Origin: an uncultured Clostridia bacterium | GTDB lineage: Bacteria > Bacillota > Clostridia > Oscillospirales > Ruminococcaceae | Reading direction: 5' to 3' | Assembly (NCBI GenBank): GCA_937906945.1 | Contig: CALCUE010000026.1 | Span: 186,001-250,000, forward strand | Length of the DNA stretch: 64,000 nucleotides | Shown: in pieces, positions 7,088 through 16,343 of the stretch | Numbering within the stretch: the first letter of the stretch is position 1 | Layout: the number at the start of each line of letters is the position of its first letter | Translations under genes and position numbers: made by a program | Notes under the pieces: model-generated | Told to the model about the DNA's origin: nothing | Database searches by the model: none | The model's input: the letters and a program-made list of their open reading frames with translations, nothing else

Positions 7088-7704
7088 TTTATCTCCTCCG
7101 CTACCCAGACATATTGGTCAATTCTGATCCATTTTACGGATGCACCTTTTATAAGCTTATCCTTTGAAAGAAGTATTACCCCATCGGGGGAATCATAATT
7201 TTCTAATTCAACGCGATAAAGATGATAACCCATTAAGGCAAGTGTTGGGTTCCCGTAGTATAAATCCGTTTTTATAAATATCGCGCCTATTACGATTAGC
7301 AGAATACACAGGACAATGACATATCGAATATTGTCAAGATCAATACATATGAGCGGTATTATGTATGTCGTCAGAAATGTTAGGTACTCAAAATTCTCAT
7401 TTTTGATAGACTTGATTTTATACGGCGGGTTTGATGCTCCACCCCATTCATATTTACTGACTCTTGAAAGGAACAGGCCATATATGGCGAGAAGAAGTGC
7501 AACCATTGGAATAACATTATCTAAGAGAATATCCATTATTGCAATGTCTTGCTTCTGCTGTATTTTTTCGATAATCTCACAGACCGGAATGTCTATTGTC
7601 AACAAAAAGATCAGCATAAAAAGAAGGCACAAAGACATTAGGTAAAATCTGATCTTTAGCCGTCTCTCCGCATGAGGATTCTTGTTCTTGGCCTTATTAG
7701 ACAT
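7084..7704 (-). CDS. kwaA: Kiwa anti-phage membrane protein KwaA
   Basis: A 206-aa membrane protein with four predicted hydrophobic segments, around residues 20-42, 65-85, 105-125 and 127-147. A cytosolic C-terminal part contains NPTLALMGYHLYRVEL, a segment characteristic of KwaA. It starts 9 bp after the hsdR stop, so the ribosome binding site (AAGGAG) lies in the end of hsdR. It overlaps kwaB by ATGA. KwaA is known as the membrane sensor of the Kiwa system, responding to phage attachment. Its direct coupling to a type I RM operon is notable. Confidence 0.83.
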   Translation of the reverse strand: MSNKAKNKNPHAERRLKIRFYLMSLCLLFMLIFLLTIDIPVCEIIEKIQQKQDIAIMDILLDNVIPMVALLLAIYGLFLSRVSKYEWGGASNPPYKIKSIKNENFEYLTFLTTYIIPLICIDLDNIRYVIVLCILLIVIGAIFIKTDLYYGNPTLALMGYHLYRVELENYDSPDGVILLSKDKLIKGASVKWIRIDQYVWVAEEIK

Positions 7705-7713
7705 TATTTCTCT

Positions 7714-10700
7714 TTATTCTCCTTCCACATCGAACCCGCCGCTTAGGATAAACTTTCTCAAATACTGGTCAATCTTCATATTCACCTGGAACGGCTTTAC
7801 CGATTTTCCTTCAACCTTTTCAAAGAATGTTTTTGCTGCATCCCTATCAACCGTAGCTTTTAGGCTGTCCAGCCGTCCAAATTCATTGATATTTGCATCA
7901 GTTACCTTCAGCTGCATGAAGGAACGCAGCGCGGATTCATCAACGCCGATGGCTACTGCAAAACGGTGAATTTGGTCGTTCTTCGCCCGCGTCATATACT
8001 CCGTAATATAGTCACGAAGCGTTTTTCCTTCATCAACGGTGACATCACCATTTTGAATGTCGTGCAGGAAAATGTTCGCGTATTTCTGTTCTTCCTGCGT
8101 CAGCGTAGCGAATGATTTATGAAGCTCATCCAATACAGAGGCTGTTTCACTGCCGTCCTGTAGCGCCTTTATGTATTTCGTAAATTTGGAGTTCATGTAA
8201 TTGGCATCAATTACCCCAGTATTGATTTCTGTCAGATGCGTATCAATCTCATAAGGAACATCGCCGATTGAAATGCTGGCAGAAGGCGCAAATAGTTCTT
8301 TATAACGCAGAGCAAGAATCAGATAGGTGGTTTCATCCAAATGAAGATTAAGCGTTACTTTTCCGGATTCTGTGCTGAACGTATAAGTAAGCTTATCCCA
8401 CTTGAAGCCCTGAATTTTTGCGGCTTCAAGATAAAGATTGAATTGTTTGAATAGCTTTGCAAAAGCGGCGCGCTCCGCATTTCCGTCAGGCAGTTTTTCA
8501 AAATTGGATATTCCCTCAGACCGGAAAAGGGCTTCAATATCATCAAAGATTTCATTCAGCTTATTGATGTTGCGTTCGAGCTTATCGGCAAACAGCCCCA
8601 GCGGTTTGTCCCCGGAATAGAGCTTGAATGCTTCTTCGATATTGCGCTGCATGGTATGCGCTCTGCGATAATACCGAATGGTACCAAAAGGTTTCTCAGG
8701 ACCATAAAGACGGTTCGTTCTTGAAAATGCCTGAATCAGCTTTTCGTAAACGAGCACCTTGTCCAAATAAAGCGTATTGATCCACTTGGAGTCGAAACCG
8801 GTCAGCATCTGGTCAACAACAATCAGCAAATCAATCTGCTGTTCCGGCTTCTTCTCAATTCCGAGATACGGCTTTTTATGGGCTAACCGCAGAGAAATAT
8901 CCTTTTTGAAGCTGGCATAAGTAGCCATGCGGAACTCCATGCCATATCGTTTATTGTAATCGTCAACAATTTCAACGATTGCATCCTCTTTGTATATCCC
9001 GCTACCATTATTGTCGATGGTTGGATCAAAAAGTGCGGTAACACGAAAGTCTGCTTTCTTTGCTTTGAACAATTTATAGTATTGGATTGCTTCCGGAATA
9101 CTGCTGGTGGCAAAAATTGCATGGAATCGGCTGCCTTGACTGAGCGTAACCCAGTTATCCAGAATGTCGTCAACGACAGCTTCCTGATACTCCTCCCGCT
9201 CATATTGAGAATTGGGGATGTAATCTTCAATTCCTCTGACATATCTCCCCGTGGAATCCAGATATCCGGCCATGGGTACCTCAGTATGACTCATATAGTG
9301 AAGATATATCCTGCTCTTTACAGGGTCTGCAAGCGCTTCTGCTTCGGAAGTTGACTTTGCCTTTTCCAGAGCAACAGCTTTTCTTAAATCTCTGTCTTTG
9401 TAGACAAGCATCTGACAGGGGTCAAAGCCAAGCACGTTCTTATCCCGAATGCCGTCAGCAATGCTGTAACGGTGCAGTTCATTGCCGAAAACGTCCGTAG
9501 TTGTGCTCAGTTTCTTCTTGTTTTCATCGTGAATCGGGGTGCCGGTAAATCCGAAAAACATTGCATTGGGGAACGTTTCTTTGATCGTGCGCAGCATTTC
9601 GCCAAATACATCCCTGTGCGCTTCGTCAATGATGAAAACAATCCGTTTATCCCGGATTTGTTCGATGTCACGCGCATTGAAACCGGCATCATCCTCCACG
9701 CGGCTCATCTTCTGAATGGAAGTAACAATCAGCGTGTTTGCAGGATCGGGGCTTTTGAGTTTTGCCACAAGAATGTCTGTATTCTCCGTTGCCTGAACGG
9801 AATCCGCATCATCGGCAAAGCCGCGGTAATCCAGAAGAGACTGCGTTCCAAGCTCTACGCGATCCATCAGAAAAACAACCTTATCGGCGTCTTTGGAATC
9901 GGCGATGAGCTGTGCAGATTTGAAGCTGGTCAGCGTTTTACCGGAGCCTGTGGTGTGCCAGATATATCCACCGAGCTTGTCCTCCTCATCCCAGTGACGC
10001 ATGGCAACACGGCTGGTAATACGGGAAGCGGCAAAATACTGATAGCTGCGCATGACCTTCAAAACACCGTCCGTATCATCCGCCACTGTATAGAAGCCTA
10101 TAAGCTGATGCGCCATCGGGATCGACAGCAAATACTGCGCAACGTCTTTCCAGTTGTTCAGCGGTTCGTTATTGGCATCTGCCCAATGGAAATAGTAGTC
10201 TTTGTTGAATGTGCCGTCAGGACCGGGGTTGGCAAAGTAAACTGCCTCGTTGGGTTCCATGGCGATGAAAATCTGAACAAGTGAAAACAGCCCCGTGAAA
10301 ACACCTTCATGGGCGTATTTTTCGATCTGATTGTATGCCTGACTCACGTCAACGCCGCTGCGTTTCAGCTCGCAGTGAATGACCGGCATACCGTTGATCA
10401 GCAGCAGAAAATCTCCGCGCCGATTCGGCAGAATGGCGGAACGAGCCTTGAATACCGGCTGTTCCACGATCTGATAGCGGCTTTGTCCTGCCGCGATTTC
10501 CTGTTTATCATAGATTTTCAGACTGACTTCTTTGCCGAAATGCAGCTCATCCGCCGGATTGTCACGTTTGATCGCTACGGTTTTTCCGTTGATAAATCTA
10601 TTGAGCTTCAGCGGTGTGCGCAGATGGGTAATCTGGTCAAGAATCTGCTGCATTTCGCTTTTTGTCAGCGGCACATCGTTGAGCCGGTCAACATCCCGGT

Positions 10701-10842
10701 TGTTCTCGTACAGGATATTTGCCCAGTTATCAACCAGTTCTTCTTCGGTTTTATAGCGCAGCACCTCCGGCTCCCAGCCGTATTTCGTAGTCAGGAGCGA
10801 AATCAAAGCCGCTTCAAATTGTAATTCGTCGTCAAATGCCAT
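7714..10842 (-). CDS. hsdR: type I restriction enzyme R subunit HsdR
   Basis: A 1,042-aa motor-nuclease subunit of a type I restriction system. The N-terminal PD-(D/E)xK nuclease is intact: Asp144 in RRGDFLLL, Glu158-x-Lys160 in HCELK, and a downstream Q-x3-Y. The superfamily 2 translocase follows, with Walker A TTGSGKT (297-303), DEAH box in IIDEAHRD (406-409), and FTGTP. The second RecA-like domain has QAFSRTNR, and a helical C-terminus would contact the methylase. It is the fourth gene of the defence operon, 15 bp after hsdS. No frameshift or missing catalytic residue is seen, so restriction activity is expected. Confidence 0.96.
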   Translation of the reverse strand: MAFDDELQFEAALISLLTTKYGWEPEVLRYKTEEELVDNWANILYENNRDVDRLNDVPLTKSEMQQILDQITHLRTPLKLNRFINGKTVAIKRDNPADELHFGKEVSLKIYDKQEIAAGQSRYQIVEQPVFKARSAILPNRRGDFLLLINGMPVIHCELKRSGVDVSQAYNQIEKYAHEGVFTGLFSLVQIFIAMEPNEAVYFANPGPDGTFNKDYYFHWADANNEPLNNWKDVAQYLLSIPMAHQLIGFYTVADDTDGVLKVMRSYQYFAASRITSRVAMRHWDEEDKLGGYIWHTTGSGKTLTSFKSAQLIADSKDADKVVFLMDRVELGTQSLLDYRGFADDADSVQATENTDILVAKLKSPDPANTLIVTSIQKMSRVEDDAGFNARDIEQIRDKRIVFIIDEAHRDVFGEMLRTIKETFPNAMFFGFTGTPIHDENKKKLSTTTDVFGNELHRYSIADGIRDKNVLGFDPCQMLVYKDRDLRKAVALEKAKSTSEAEALADPVKSRIYLHYMSHTEVPMAGYLDSTGRYVRGIEDYIPNSQYEREEYQEAVVDDILDNWVTLSQGSRFHAIFATSSIPEAIQYYKLFKAKKADFRVTALFDPTIDNNGSGIYKEDAIVEIVDDYNKRYGMEFRMATYASFKKDISLRLAHKKPYLGIEKKPEQQIDLLIVVDQMLTGFDSKWINTLYLDKVLVYEKLIQAFSRTNRLYGPEKPFGTIRYYRRAHTMQRNIEEAFKLYSGDKPLGLFADKLERNINKLNEIFDDIEALFRSEGISNFEKLPDGNAERAAFAKLFKQFNLYLEAAKIQGFKWDKLTYTFSTESGKVTLNLHLDETTYLILALRYKELFAPSASISIGDVPYEIDTHLTEINTGVIDANYMNSKFTKYIKALQDGSETASVLDELHKSFATLTQEEQKYANIFLHDIQNGDVTVDEGKTLRDYITEYMTRAKNDQIHRFAVAIGVDESALRSFMQLKVTDANINEFGRLDSLKATVDRDAAKTFFEKVEGKSVKPFQVNMKIDQYLRKFILSGGFDVEGE

Positions 10843-10857
10843 AACAGGCCTCCTGTA

Positions 10858-12102
10858 TCAGACAAACATTTTTTCAAGTAGTGCAGATTTTATGTTTTTG
10901 AGTTTTTCGAGTTCAGTACCGTAGAGTGAAACAAGCTCATCGAGACTTTTCAAAAAAGCCCCTATTTTTTTCTGCTCTTCAATTTTGGGAACTGGAACAG
11001 GCATCTGAAAAAACAGATCATTTTTTATTGAGAACCTGTCTGATCTTGCACCAGAGTCCCCGTTATATCGCATAAATGAAAACCAATAATGGCTCTTGAA
11101 GTACCATTCAAGGTATTCATTATCAATATCATGCGTCCGAAAAACTGTGTAAAGAGGTGACATTACTCCTGTTCTGCCGAGTTTATTCCTGTTGATTGGT
11201 CCACAGGGAGCAGTCACCGATATTCTGGGATTGTATACAAAATCATTATCTTTAACAATGTAATAGTTCCCGAGATTGGCCTTGTTTGAAATGTCATGGT
11301 CAAAGAAATCTCTTTGGCTTATGACTCCATATTCCGCCGAATTCGTAAAGGTTTCTGTTATACCACAGCCTATATTTTTCTCAATAATGCGATCAGCTAT
11401 CTCGTTCAACGGGTGGCTTTCCCATTCTCCGTCAAACCCGGCAAACCGTACCTCCGGCTCTTTTGCACCGTCCTGCGGGAACATTTTTTCCAGCATGGAT
11501 TTTTTGAAGGTCAGGAGTTTGTCGTATTTCTGCTGCGCAATGGAAACGCAGTTATCTAAATCTTCAAATTGATGAACGATTCTTTTCTGCTCATCTATCT
11601 CAGGGAAAATTACCAATCCTTTAAGAGCATTTTCCGCAGAAACCTTCATGTCGTTCTTCGCGCCCTTGTTTACAAGCGGATTCATATATGAGTTCATCCT
11701 TGCATGTTGTTCAAAGTACGTCTGAACAAAACTTGAATTAACGTTTTCTTTCGAATGATAAACTGCATATAGTGTAGAAACAATTCCTGCAGGGCCTTTA
11801 TTGGCTTTGATAATACCGTAAGGATTTGCTTTCAACGGAGATTTTGTATAAACAACATCCCCAGTATGAACAACACCATAATTTTCTACGCTCTCGCCAG
11901 CGAAAGAACGCCCTTTGAAGGCGATTTGATTGACAATTCCATAATCACCAGAAACAGACAAAACGTCGTCCTTTGAAAAGCGCAATTCTTGATTTTTTTC
12001 GTTAGATACTTGAAGATAATCAGATAATGGTCTGCGTTCCCAATCCTCTGTAAACCCGTCGAAGCGAATGGCGGGTTTCTTTGTTTTTTCCACGTCATTC
12101 AC
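10858..12102 (-). CDS. hsdS: type I restriction specificity subunit HsdS
   Basis: A 414-aa DNA-recognition subunit with two target recognition domains, each preceded by the typical R(F)xGF..W(E) segment (IRFDGFTEDWERRPL near residue 15; VRFAGFDGEWESHPL near residue 220). Each half ends in a conserved helix with KLLTFKKSMLEKMFPQ or LKNIKSALLEKMF, which form the spacer arms. Two complete half-sites suggest a bipartite recognition sequence. It overlaps hsdM by 8 bp. No second hsdS fragment or inverted repeat suggesting phase-variable recombination is present. Confidence 0.95.
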   Translation of the reverse strand: MNDVEKTKKPAIRFDGFTEDWERRPLSDYLQVSNEKNQELRFSKDDVLSVSGDYGIVNQIAFKGRSFAGESVENYGVVHTGDVVYTKSPLKANPYGIIKANKGPAGIVSTLYAVYHSKENVNSSFVQTYFEQHARMNSYMNPLVNKGAKNDMKVSAENALKGLVIFPEIDEQKRIVHQFEDLDNCVSIAQQKYDKLLTFKKSMLEKMFPQDGAKEPEVRFAGFDGEWESHPLNEIADRIIEKNIGCGITETFTNSAEYGVISQRDFFDHDISNKANLGNYYIVKDNDFVYNPRISVTAPCGPINRNKLGRTGVMSPLYTVFRTHDIDNEYLEWYFKSHYWFSFMRYNGDSGARSDRFSIKNDLFFQMPVPVPKIEEQKKIGAFLKSLDELVSLYGTELEKLKNIKSALLEKMFV

Positions 12103-14887
12103 CTCCGAGGAGCTTTCGGAACTCTGTCAATCCCTGCATATCGTAATCGTTTCCGGTGAGCTCACCGATCATATCGCGCAGTGATTTTTCGGCATCGGAA
12201 ATCTTTTCTCCGATGTCCTTATATGTCACGGCATACTTATTGGACAGCAGATCCGCCGCTTTGACAAGCTCGGCAACAATTCCCGCCGGAATCTGCCGCA
12301 GAGCACCTGCCAGTGGCTCGATCCACTTCATGCGCAGAAGTTCAGTCGCCTGTTCATCGGTCAGTTCTTCAATCGTCTTTTTCGTCAGAAGATGCAGCGC
12401 TGCCGCCATCTCTTTTGCCTCATGCTTCACGGCCTTCTGTTCGTCCAAAAGCTTGCTTGCGCTGACGAGCTTTGCTTCCAGAGAGTCTTCCGGAAATTCA
12501 TAGGCGTTGCGAAGCTCTTTCATGCGCTCGTTCACTTTCCCCTTGGCGTAGGGCGCACTGCCGTCCACCGCAGTCCAATCGACCTCGGTGTGTTCGCTGA
12601 TATAAGTTAGCTTTGCGGCTTTCCCGGCTTTTTCGTCAAGAAGTGCCACATAGCCTGACAAGCCGGAAAGCTCCGGAGAGTCAATATCACCGTAGATTTC
12701 TTTCAGCTTGGCGGCAAATTCCCTAGCTACAAAGGCGGTATTATCGTCATTTAGATAATCGCCCTTATCGTCTTCGGGAATGGAGTCAATGATCTCCGAT
12801 ATTTCCGCGTCAATCTCCGTTGCTCGTGCTTCTTTTGCCTTTACAGCGTCATACTGCTCCCGAAGCAGAGTGAGCTGGACAAGCTCAAAGGGGATGATAT
12901 GGCCCACCCAGCCCTCCTGCACCTCTTCCTCTTTGCCGTCCTTCTTCTTGATGACCATATTGGGGTCAACTTGCTTTGTGGCGGCAAACCCCTCTGTTTG
13001 AATCATTTCAAGGTCGCCGGCGATGCCAGTCCAGCGGTCATCCAAAATCTGATATGCCTGATATTTGTCCACAAGCGGGATTCCGGCAACGCGGGTGAAT
13101 ATATCAGAGGTAATCACGGATTCTTCCTGTGATACGGGAAGTTCCATCATCTTTCCGATCAGTTCACCGTCAAGGAAGCTGTCAAAATCAGAGAAAGCGG
13201 CGTTATAGGCAGCAATAAATGCCTGTACATCGTCGCTGTTTTCAATAGCTTCTTGGATATTTTCAACAGCCAGAGCAGAATATGGCGTCCCGTCACTGCT
13301 GAACAGCACTTCACGCAGCTTCGGAAATGCAAGCCAGTAATCCTTCAGCAGCCCAATTTCCGCATTGGGAATGCCGCCGAACATGGTGGCATAGATATCC
13401 CAGGATTCCGCCGCTTCGGAAGAATCAATGTAACGTGGGATGTTCAGGTTATAGCCGTTCTCGCGGATTTCCTTTTTTGAAACAAGGCGGGAATATTTCG
13501 GAACGGTCAATTTGCCGGTGACGGTATCGACGATCCGCTTAATATCGGACGCCATCAGCTTATTTTGCTTGCCAACCTTCGTGAAGCCCTTGGAAGCATC
13601 CACAAACAGAACATCGGTGCTTTCGTCCTCTTTGAGCTTCTGACGCAGAACCATGATAATGGTGGGAATTTGTGTGCCGAAGAAGATGTTTGCAGGCAGG
13701 CCGATAATCGCCTTGATGTTGTTATTCTCAATCAGATTGCGGCGGATTCTGCCTTCGCCTTCGCCCTTGCCGTCGGCTCCGCCCAGTGCATCGCCGCGGA
13801 ACAGAACACCATGGGGCAACACGATGGTCATAATGCCGTCCGGTTTAATATGATAGAGATCATGAAGCAGGAAGGCATAGTCCGCTTTGCCTTTCGGCGC
13901 CATACCAAAACGGGAATATCTCGGATCGGTTTCCTTGTTGGAAGGATCCCAATGCTGTGAATACGGAGGGTTACTCACAACTGCATCAAGATACAGCGGG
14001 TTATATGTTCCTGCCGGGTCAGTATCGTCAAACCACGGCCAGTCCTCTTCCAACGTATCGCCGCATCGGGCGAAAATGTTATCCGGCTTTATTCCGCGCA
14101 TAACCAGATTCATGCGGGTGAGATTATATGTGTTTTCCTTGAGCTCCTGCGCGTAATACTTGATATTGTCCTTGTTTGCCATGTATTTAGCCGCGCTCTT
14201 ACCAATCGTAATCAACAGCGATCCTGAGCCGCTTGTGGGGTCAAAAATCTCGATTTTATCTTTGTCTTTCAAGTGGTCAGCAACAATTTCGGACATGAGA
14301 AGCGAGACTTCGTGAGGCGTGTAGAATTCGCCTGCTTTCTTTCCGGCATTGGCGGCAAAGTTGCTGATTAGGTATTCATAGATGAAACCAAGAACATCGT
14401 AATCCTGTCTGCCATCCATGGGAATATCCTTGATGAGCTGGATCAAATCACGGATCGCTTTCGTCTGGCTGCTTGTGTTTTCACCGAGCTTACTCAGACC
14501 GGTTTCAAGCGTGTTGAATATCTTATTAAAAACCTTTTTATGCGTCTCGCTGATAAGACGGTTAAACGCAGAAAGGCCAGTTCTTACATTATCAACGGTA
14601 AAGCTATTGCCCTTCGCCAACCATGTGGAGAACAGGTTATCATAGGCGATGAAATAGCCCAGCTTCTGCTGCGTATACGCTACCAGTTCGGCATTGTTCT
14701 CGTGGACATTTTCTTCGATATCCGCATCTTCGTAGCCATCGTTCTTGAGAAATTCCACTTCTTTGTCAGACAGAAATTTATAGAAGATGAAACCGAGAAT
14801 ATAGTCTTTGTATTCATTGGCTTCTATTTTGGAACGCATTTTATTGGCGGATTCCCAAATCTTAGAGGCAAGCTGTTGCTTGTTCAT
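12095..14887 (-). CDS. hsdM: type I DNA methyltransferase HsdM with long C-terminal extension
   Basis: Adenine-N6 methyltransferase subunit. It has the HsdM N-terminal helical domain (1-150), GEFYTP (186-191), SAM-binding motif I DPTSGSGSLL (216-225) and catalytic NPPYS (306-310). At 930 aa it is far longer than a usual HsdM (about 500-550). The extra C-terminal region, about residues 560-930, is helical and charged and is seen in a subset of clostridial HsdM proteins. It may contribute contacts with HsdS or HsdR. It starts 41 bp downstream of the AlbA_2 regulator on the same strand and overlaps hsdS. Confidence 0.95.
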   Translation of the reverse strand: MNKQQLASKIWESANKMRSKIEANEYKDYILGFIFYKFLSDKEVEFLKNDGYEDADIEENVHENNAELVAYTQQKLGYFIAYDNLFSTWLAKGNSFTVDNVRTGLSAFNRLISETHKKVFNKIFNTLETGLSKLGENTSSQTKAIRDLIQLIKDIPMDGRQDYDVLGFIYEYLISNFAANAGKKAGEFYTPHEVSLLMSEIVADHLKDKDKIEIFDPTSGSGSLLITIGKSAAKYMANKDNIKYYAQELKENTYNLTRMNLVMRGIKPDNIFARCGDTLEEDWPWFDDTDPAGTYNPLYLDAVVSNPPYSQHWDPSNKETDPRYSRFGMAPKGKADYAFLLHDLYHIKPDGIMTIVLPHGVLFRGDALGGADGKGEGEGRIRRNLIENNNIKAIIGLPANIFFGTQIPTIIMVLRQKLKEDESTDVLFVDASKGFTKVGKQNKLMASDIKRIVDTVTGKLTVPKYSRLVSKKEIRENGYNLNIPRYIDSSEAAESWDIYATMFGGIPNAEIGLLKDYWLAFPKLREVLFSSDGTPYSALAVENIQEAIENSDDVQAFIAAYNAAFSDFDSFLDGELIGKMMELPVSQEESVITSDIFTRVAGIPLVDKYQAYQILDDRWTGIAGDLEMIQTEGFAATKQVDPNMVIKKKDGKEEEVQEGWVGHIIPFELVQLTLLREQYDAVKAKEARATEIDAEISEIIDSIPEDDKGDYLNDDNTAFVAREFAAKLKEIYGDIDSPELSGLSGYVALLDEKAGKAAKLTYISEHTEVDWTAVDGSAPYAKGKVNERMKELRNAYEFPEDSLEAKLVSASKLLDEQKAVKHEAKEMAAALHLLTKKTIEELTDEQATELLRMKWIEPLAGALRQIPAGIVAELVKAADLLSNKYAVTYKDIGEKISDAEKSLRDMIGELTGNDYDMQGLTEFRKLLGGE

Positions 14888-14928
14888 AATACTCTATCCT
14901 TCTTTCTTGTTCGCAAACAAACAAAATA

Positions 14929-16224
14929 TTACATCAGTGTGTAATACTTTTGCTCGCCTCTGCCAACAGCTTTTATCAAGCCCATATCTCTCATCTGCTT
15001 TGCAATAGTGAAAGTACGGGTCTTTTTCAAGGCGAGAAGATCGCCGATCTCTTTATCGGTAATCTGGCCATTCGCCTTGATATATTCAAGAACTTTTTTC
15101 ATCTGCGGCGTTACAGTCGAAGCTTCATCCGGTTCAATAGCAGTTACGGCATTCATGTTCGGAAGCATGATTTTGAACGTATTGGGTGTTACTTCAATCT
15201 CCGGTTGCTCCGGACAATCGGCATACAGGTTGAATATTCTGCGAATGCCAGTGCCATAGCTTTCAATCAGCCGCAGACGATGGAACACCTCGGCAAGATT
15301 TTTGTTCCGCGGCTGAGAAATACCGGAGCGAATATCATCGGGAGAAAGCCCCGGTAAAAGGCCGCCGAGCGAAATGAACTCCATCTTATGGTCGGTAACG
15401 TTGATAATGATGCTGCCACTGAAACTGTAATCCCGGTGAACAATCGCGTTCAGCAGAGCTTCGCGGATGGCTTCTTCAGGATAATCCTGCTTGTCAGTCC
15501 GCACGATACCTTTGATAACAGAGTTGGTTTTATTGCAAAGTGCCAAATAGTTTACGACATCTTCAAATTGCTTGAAGATCGAGCCCGCGAATTCCTTGCT
15601 GTCCCGGAACACGGTGCAAGCATCGTCGCTGAACACGGCAATTTTTGTTGTGTGGGTGCATTGATCGGAAAGCAGCAAGGCAAGGTTCGTGTACATTTCA
15701 TCTTTTTTATCAGTTATTCCAAGCACACGATATTTTTCTGCTCCGAACGGAACGCCGTACAGCTTGAACGCTCTTTCAGCAGCATCAAAAGTTAACTCTT
15801 GCTCAAGAGAACGGATTTCCTCGAAGTTGTCGCCATCACTTTCCTTAATCATCTGACGAATCTGATCCGGGGAAGCCTGCACACTGGATGTACCCTGACG
15901 CACGAAAACGCCGCTCGGTTTCAGTCCTTTTCCTTTGAGGTAATATGGCTTGTTGGTGCCTTCGTTTACGGTGATGCGCACCACCTTGTTTTCCTGAATG
16001 GTAAAACGTACAAACATTGTAACATCCGGCATAATAGCATCTCGGATGCCGTTTGTAATACGGGTATATTCATTATCAACATCGGTCAGTCCGACAGCAT
16101 TTCCCTCATTATCGATACCAACATATACAATGCCTCCGTCAGTGTTGGCAAAGGCGATCACTTCTTTGTAGATTTCCTCAGTAAACTGAGACTTGAATTC
16201 AATATTCTCGGTTTCAAAATTCAT
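14929..16224 (-). CDS. AlbA_2/Schlafen-type ATP-binding regulator heading the defence operon
   Basis: A 431-aa protein with an N-terminal AlbA_2 (Schlafen-like) domain (NIEFKSQF, then FANTDGGIVYVGIDNEGN, residues 5-130). A RecG-like GHKL ATPase-type C-terminal domain follows (PEEAIREALLNAIVHRDYS; LIESYGTGIRRIF at about 250-345). It ends in a winged helix (QITDKEIGDLLALKKTRTF). It is annotated in genomes as an RNA- or ATP-binding protein or transcriptional regulator. GAGGAGG is 7 nt from the ATG. It is the first gene of the operon with hsdMSR and kwaAB, and its promoter is surrounded by ATTCGCT repeats, so autoregulation of the whole defence operon is a reasonable inference. Confidence 0.85.
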   Translation of the reverse strand: MNFETENIEFKSQFTEEIYKEVIAFANTDGGIVYVGIDNEGNAVGLTDVDNEYTRITNGIRDAIMPDVTMFVRFTIQENKVVRITVNEGTNKPYYLKGKGLKPSGVFVRQGTSSVQASPDQIRQMIKESDGDNFEEIRSLEQELTFDAAERAFKLYGVPFGAEKYRVLGITDKKDEMYTNLALLLSDQCTHTTKIAVFSDDACTVFRDSKEFAGSIFKQFEDVVNYLALCNKTNSVIKGIVRTDKQDYPEEAIREALLNAIVHRDYSFSGSIIINVTDHKMEFISLGGLLPGLSPDDIRSGISQPRNKNLAEVFHRLRLIESYGTGIRRIFNLYADCPEQPEIEVTPNTFKIMLPNMNAVTAIEPDEASTVTPQMKKVLEYIKANGQITDKEIGDLLALKKTRTFTIAKQMRDMGLIKAVGRGEQKYYTLM

Positions 16225-16254
16225 CGGACGACCTCCTCAAATAAGTCTAATTAT

Positions 16255-16282
16255 ATTATACTCAGAAAATTCGCTTCGTCAA
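16255..16282 (-). promoter_or_regulatory. promoter of the AlbA_2-hsdMSR-kwaAB operon
   Basis: On the minus strand, TTGACG (16,277-16,282), a 16-bp spacer and TATAAT (16,255-16,260) precede the AlbA_2 gene by about 30 bp. This is the only strong promoter seen upstream of the six defence genes. Confidence 0.7.
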
Positions 16283-16315
16283 TCACCCGTAGCGAATTTT
16301 CGGTGAATATTCGCT
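16269..16315. promoter_or_regulatory. three ATTCGCT operator-like repeats
   Basis: ATTCGCT occurs at 16,269-16,275, inverted (AGCGAAT) at 16,291-16,297, and again at 16,309-16,315. The first copy lies in the promoter spacer and the last two form an inverted repeat. The arrangement suggests cooperative binding by a regulator, possibly the AlbA_2/winged-helix protein itself. Confidence 0.55.
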
Positions 16316-16343
16316 GAATTTTACAAACAGATAGCCCGAAAAC

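Noticed and set aside
10858..12102. Phase-variable hsdS inversion system
   Set aside because: There is a single complete hsdS, with no silent hsdS cassette, inverted repeats or dedicated invertase beside it.
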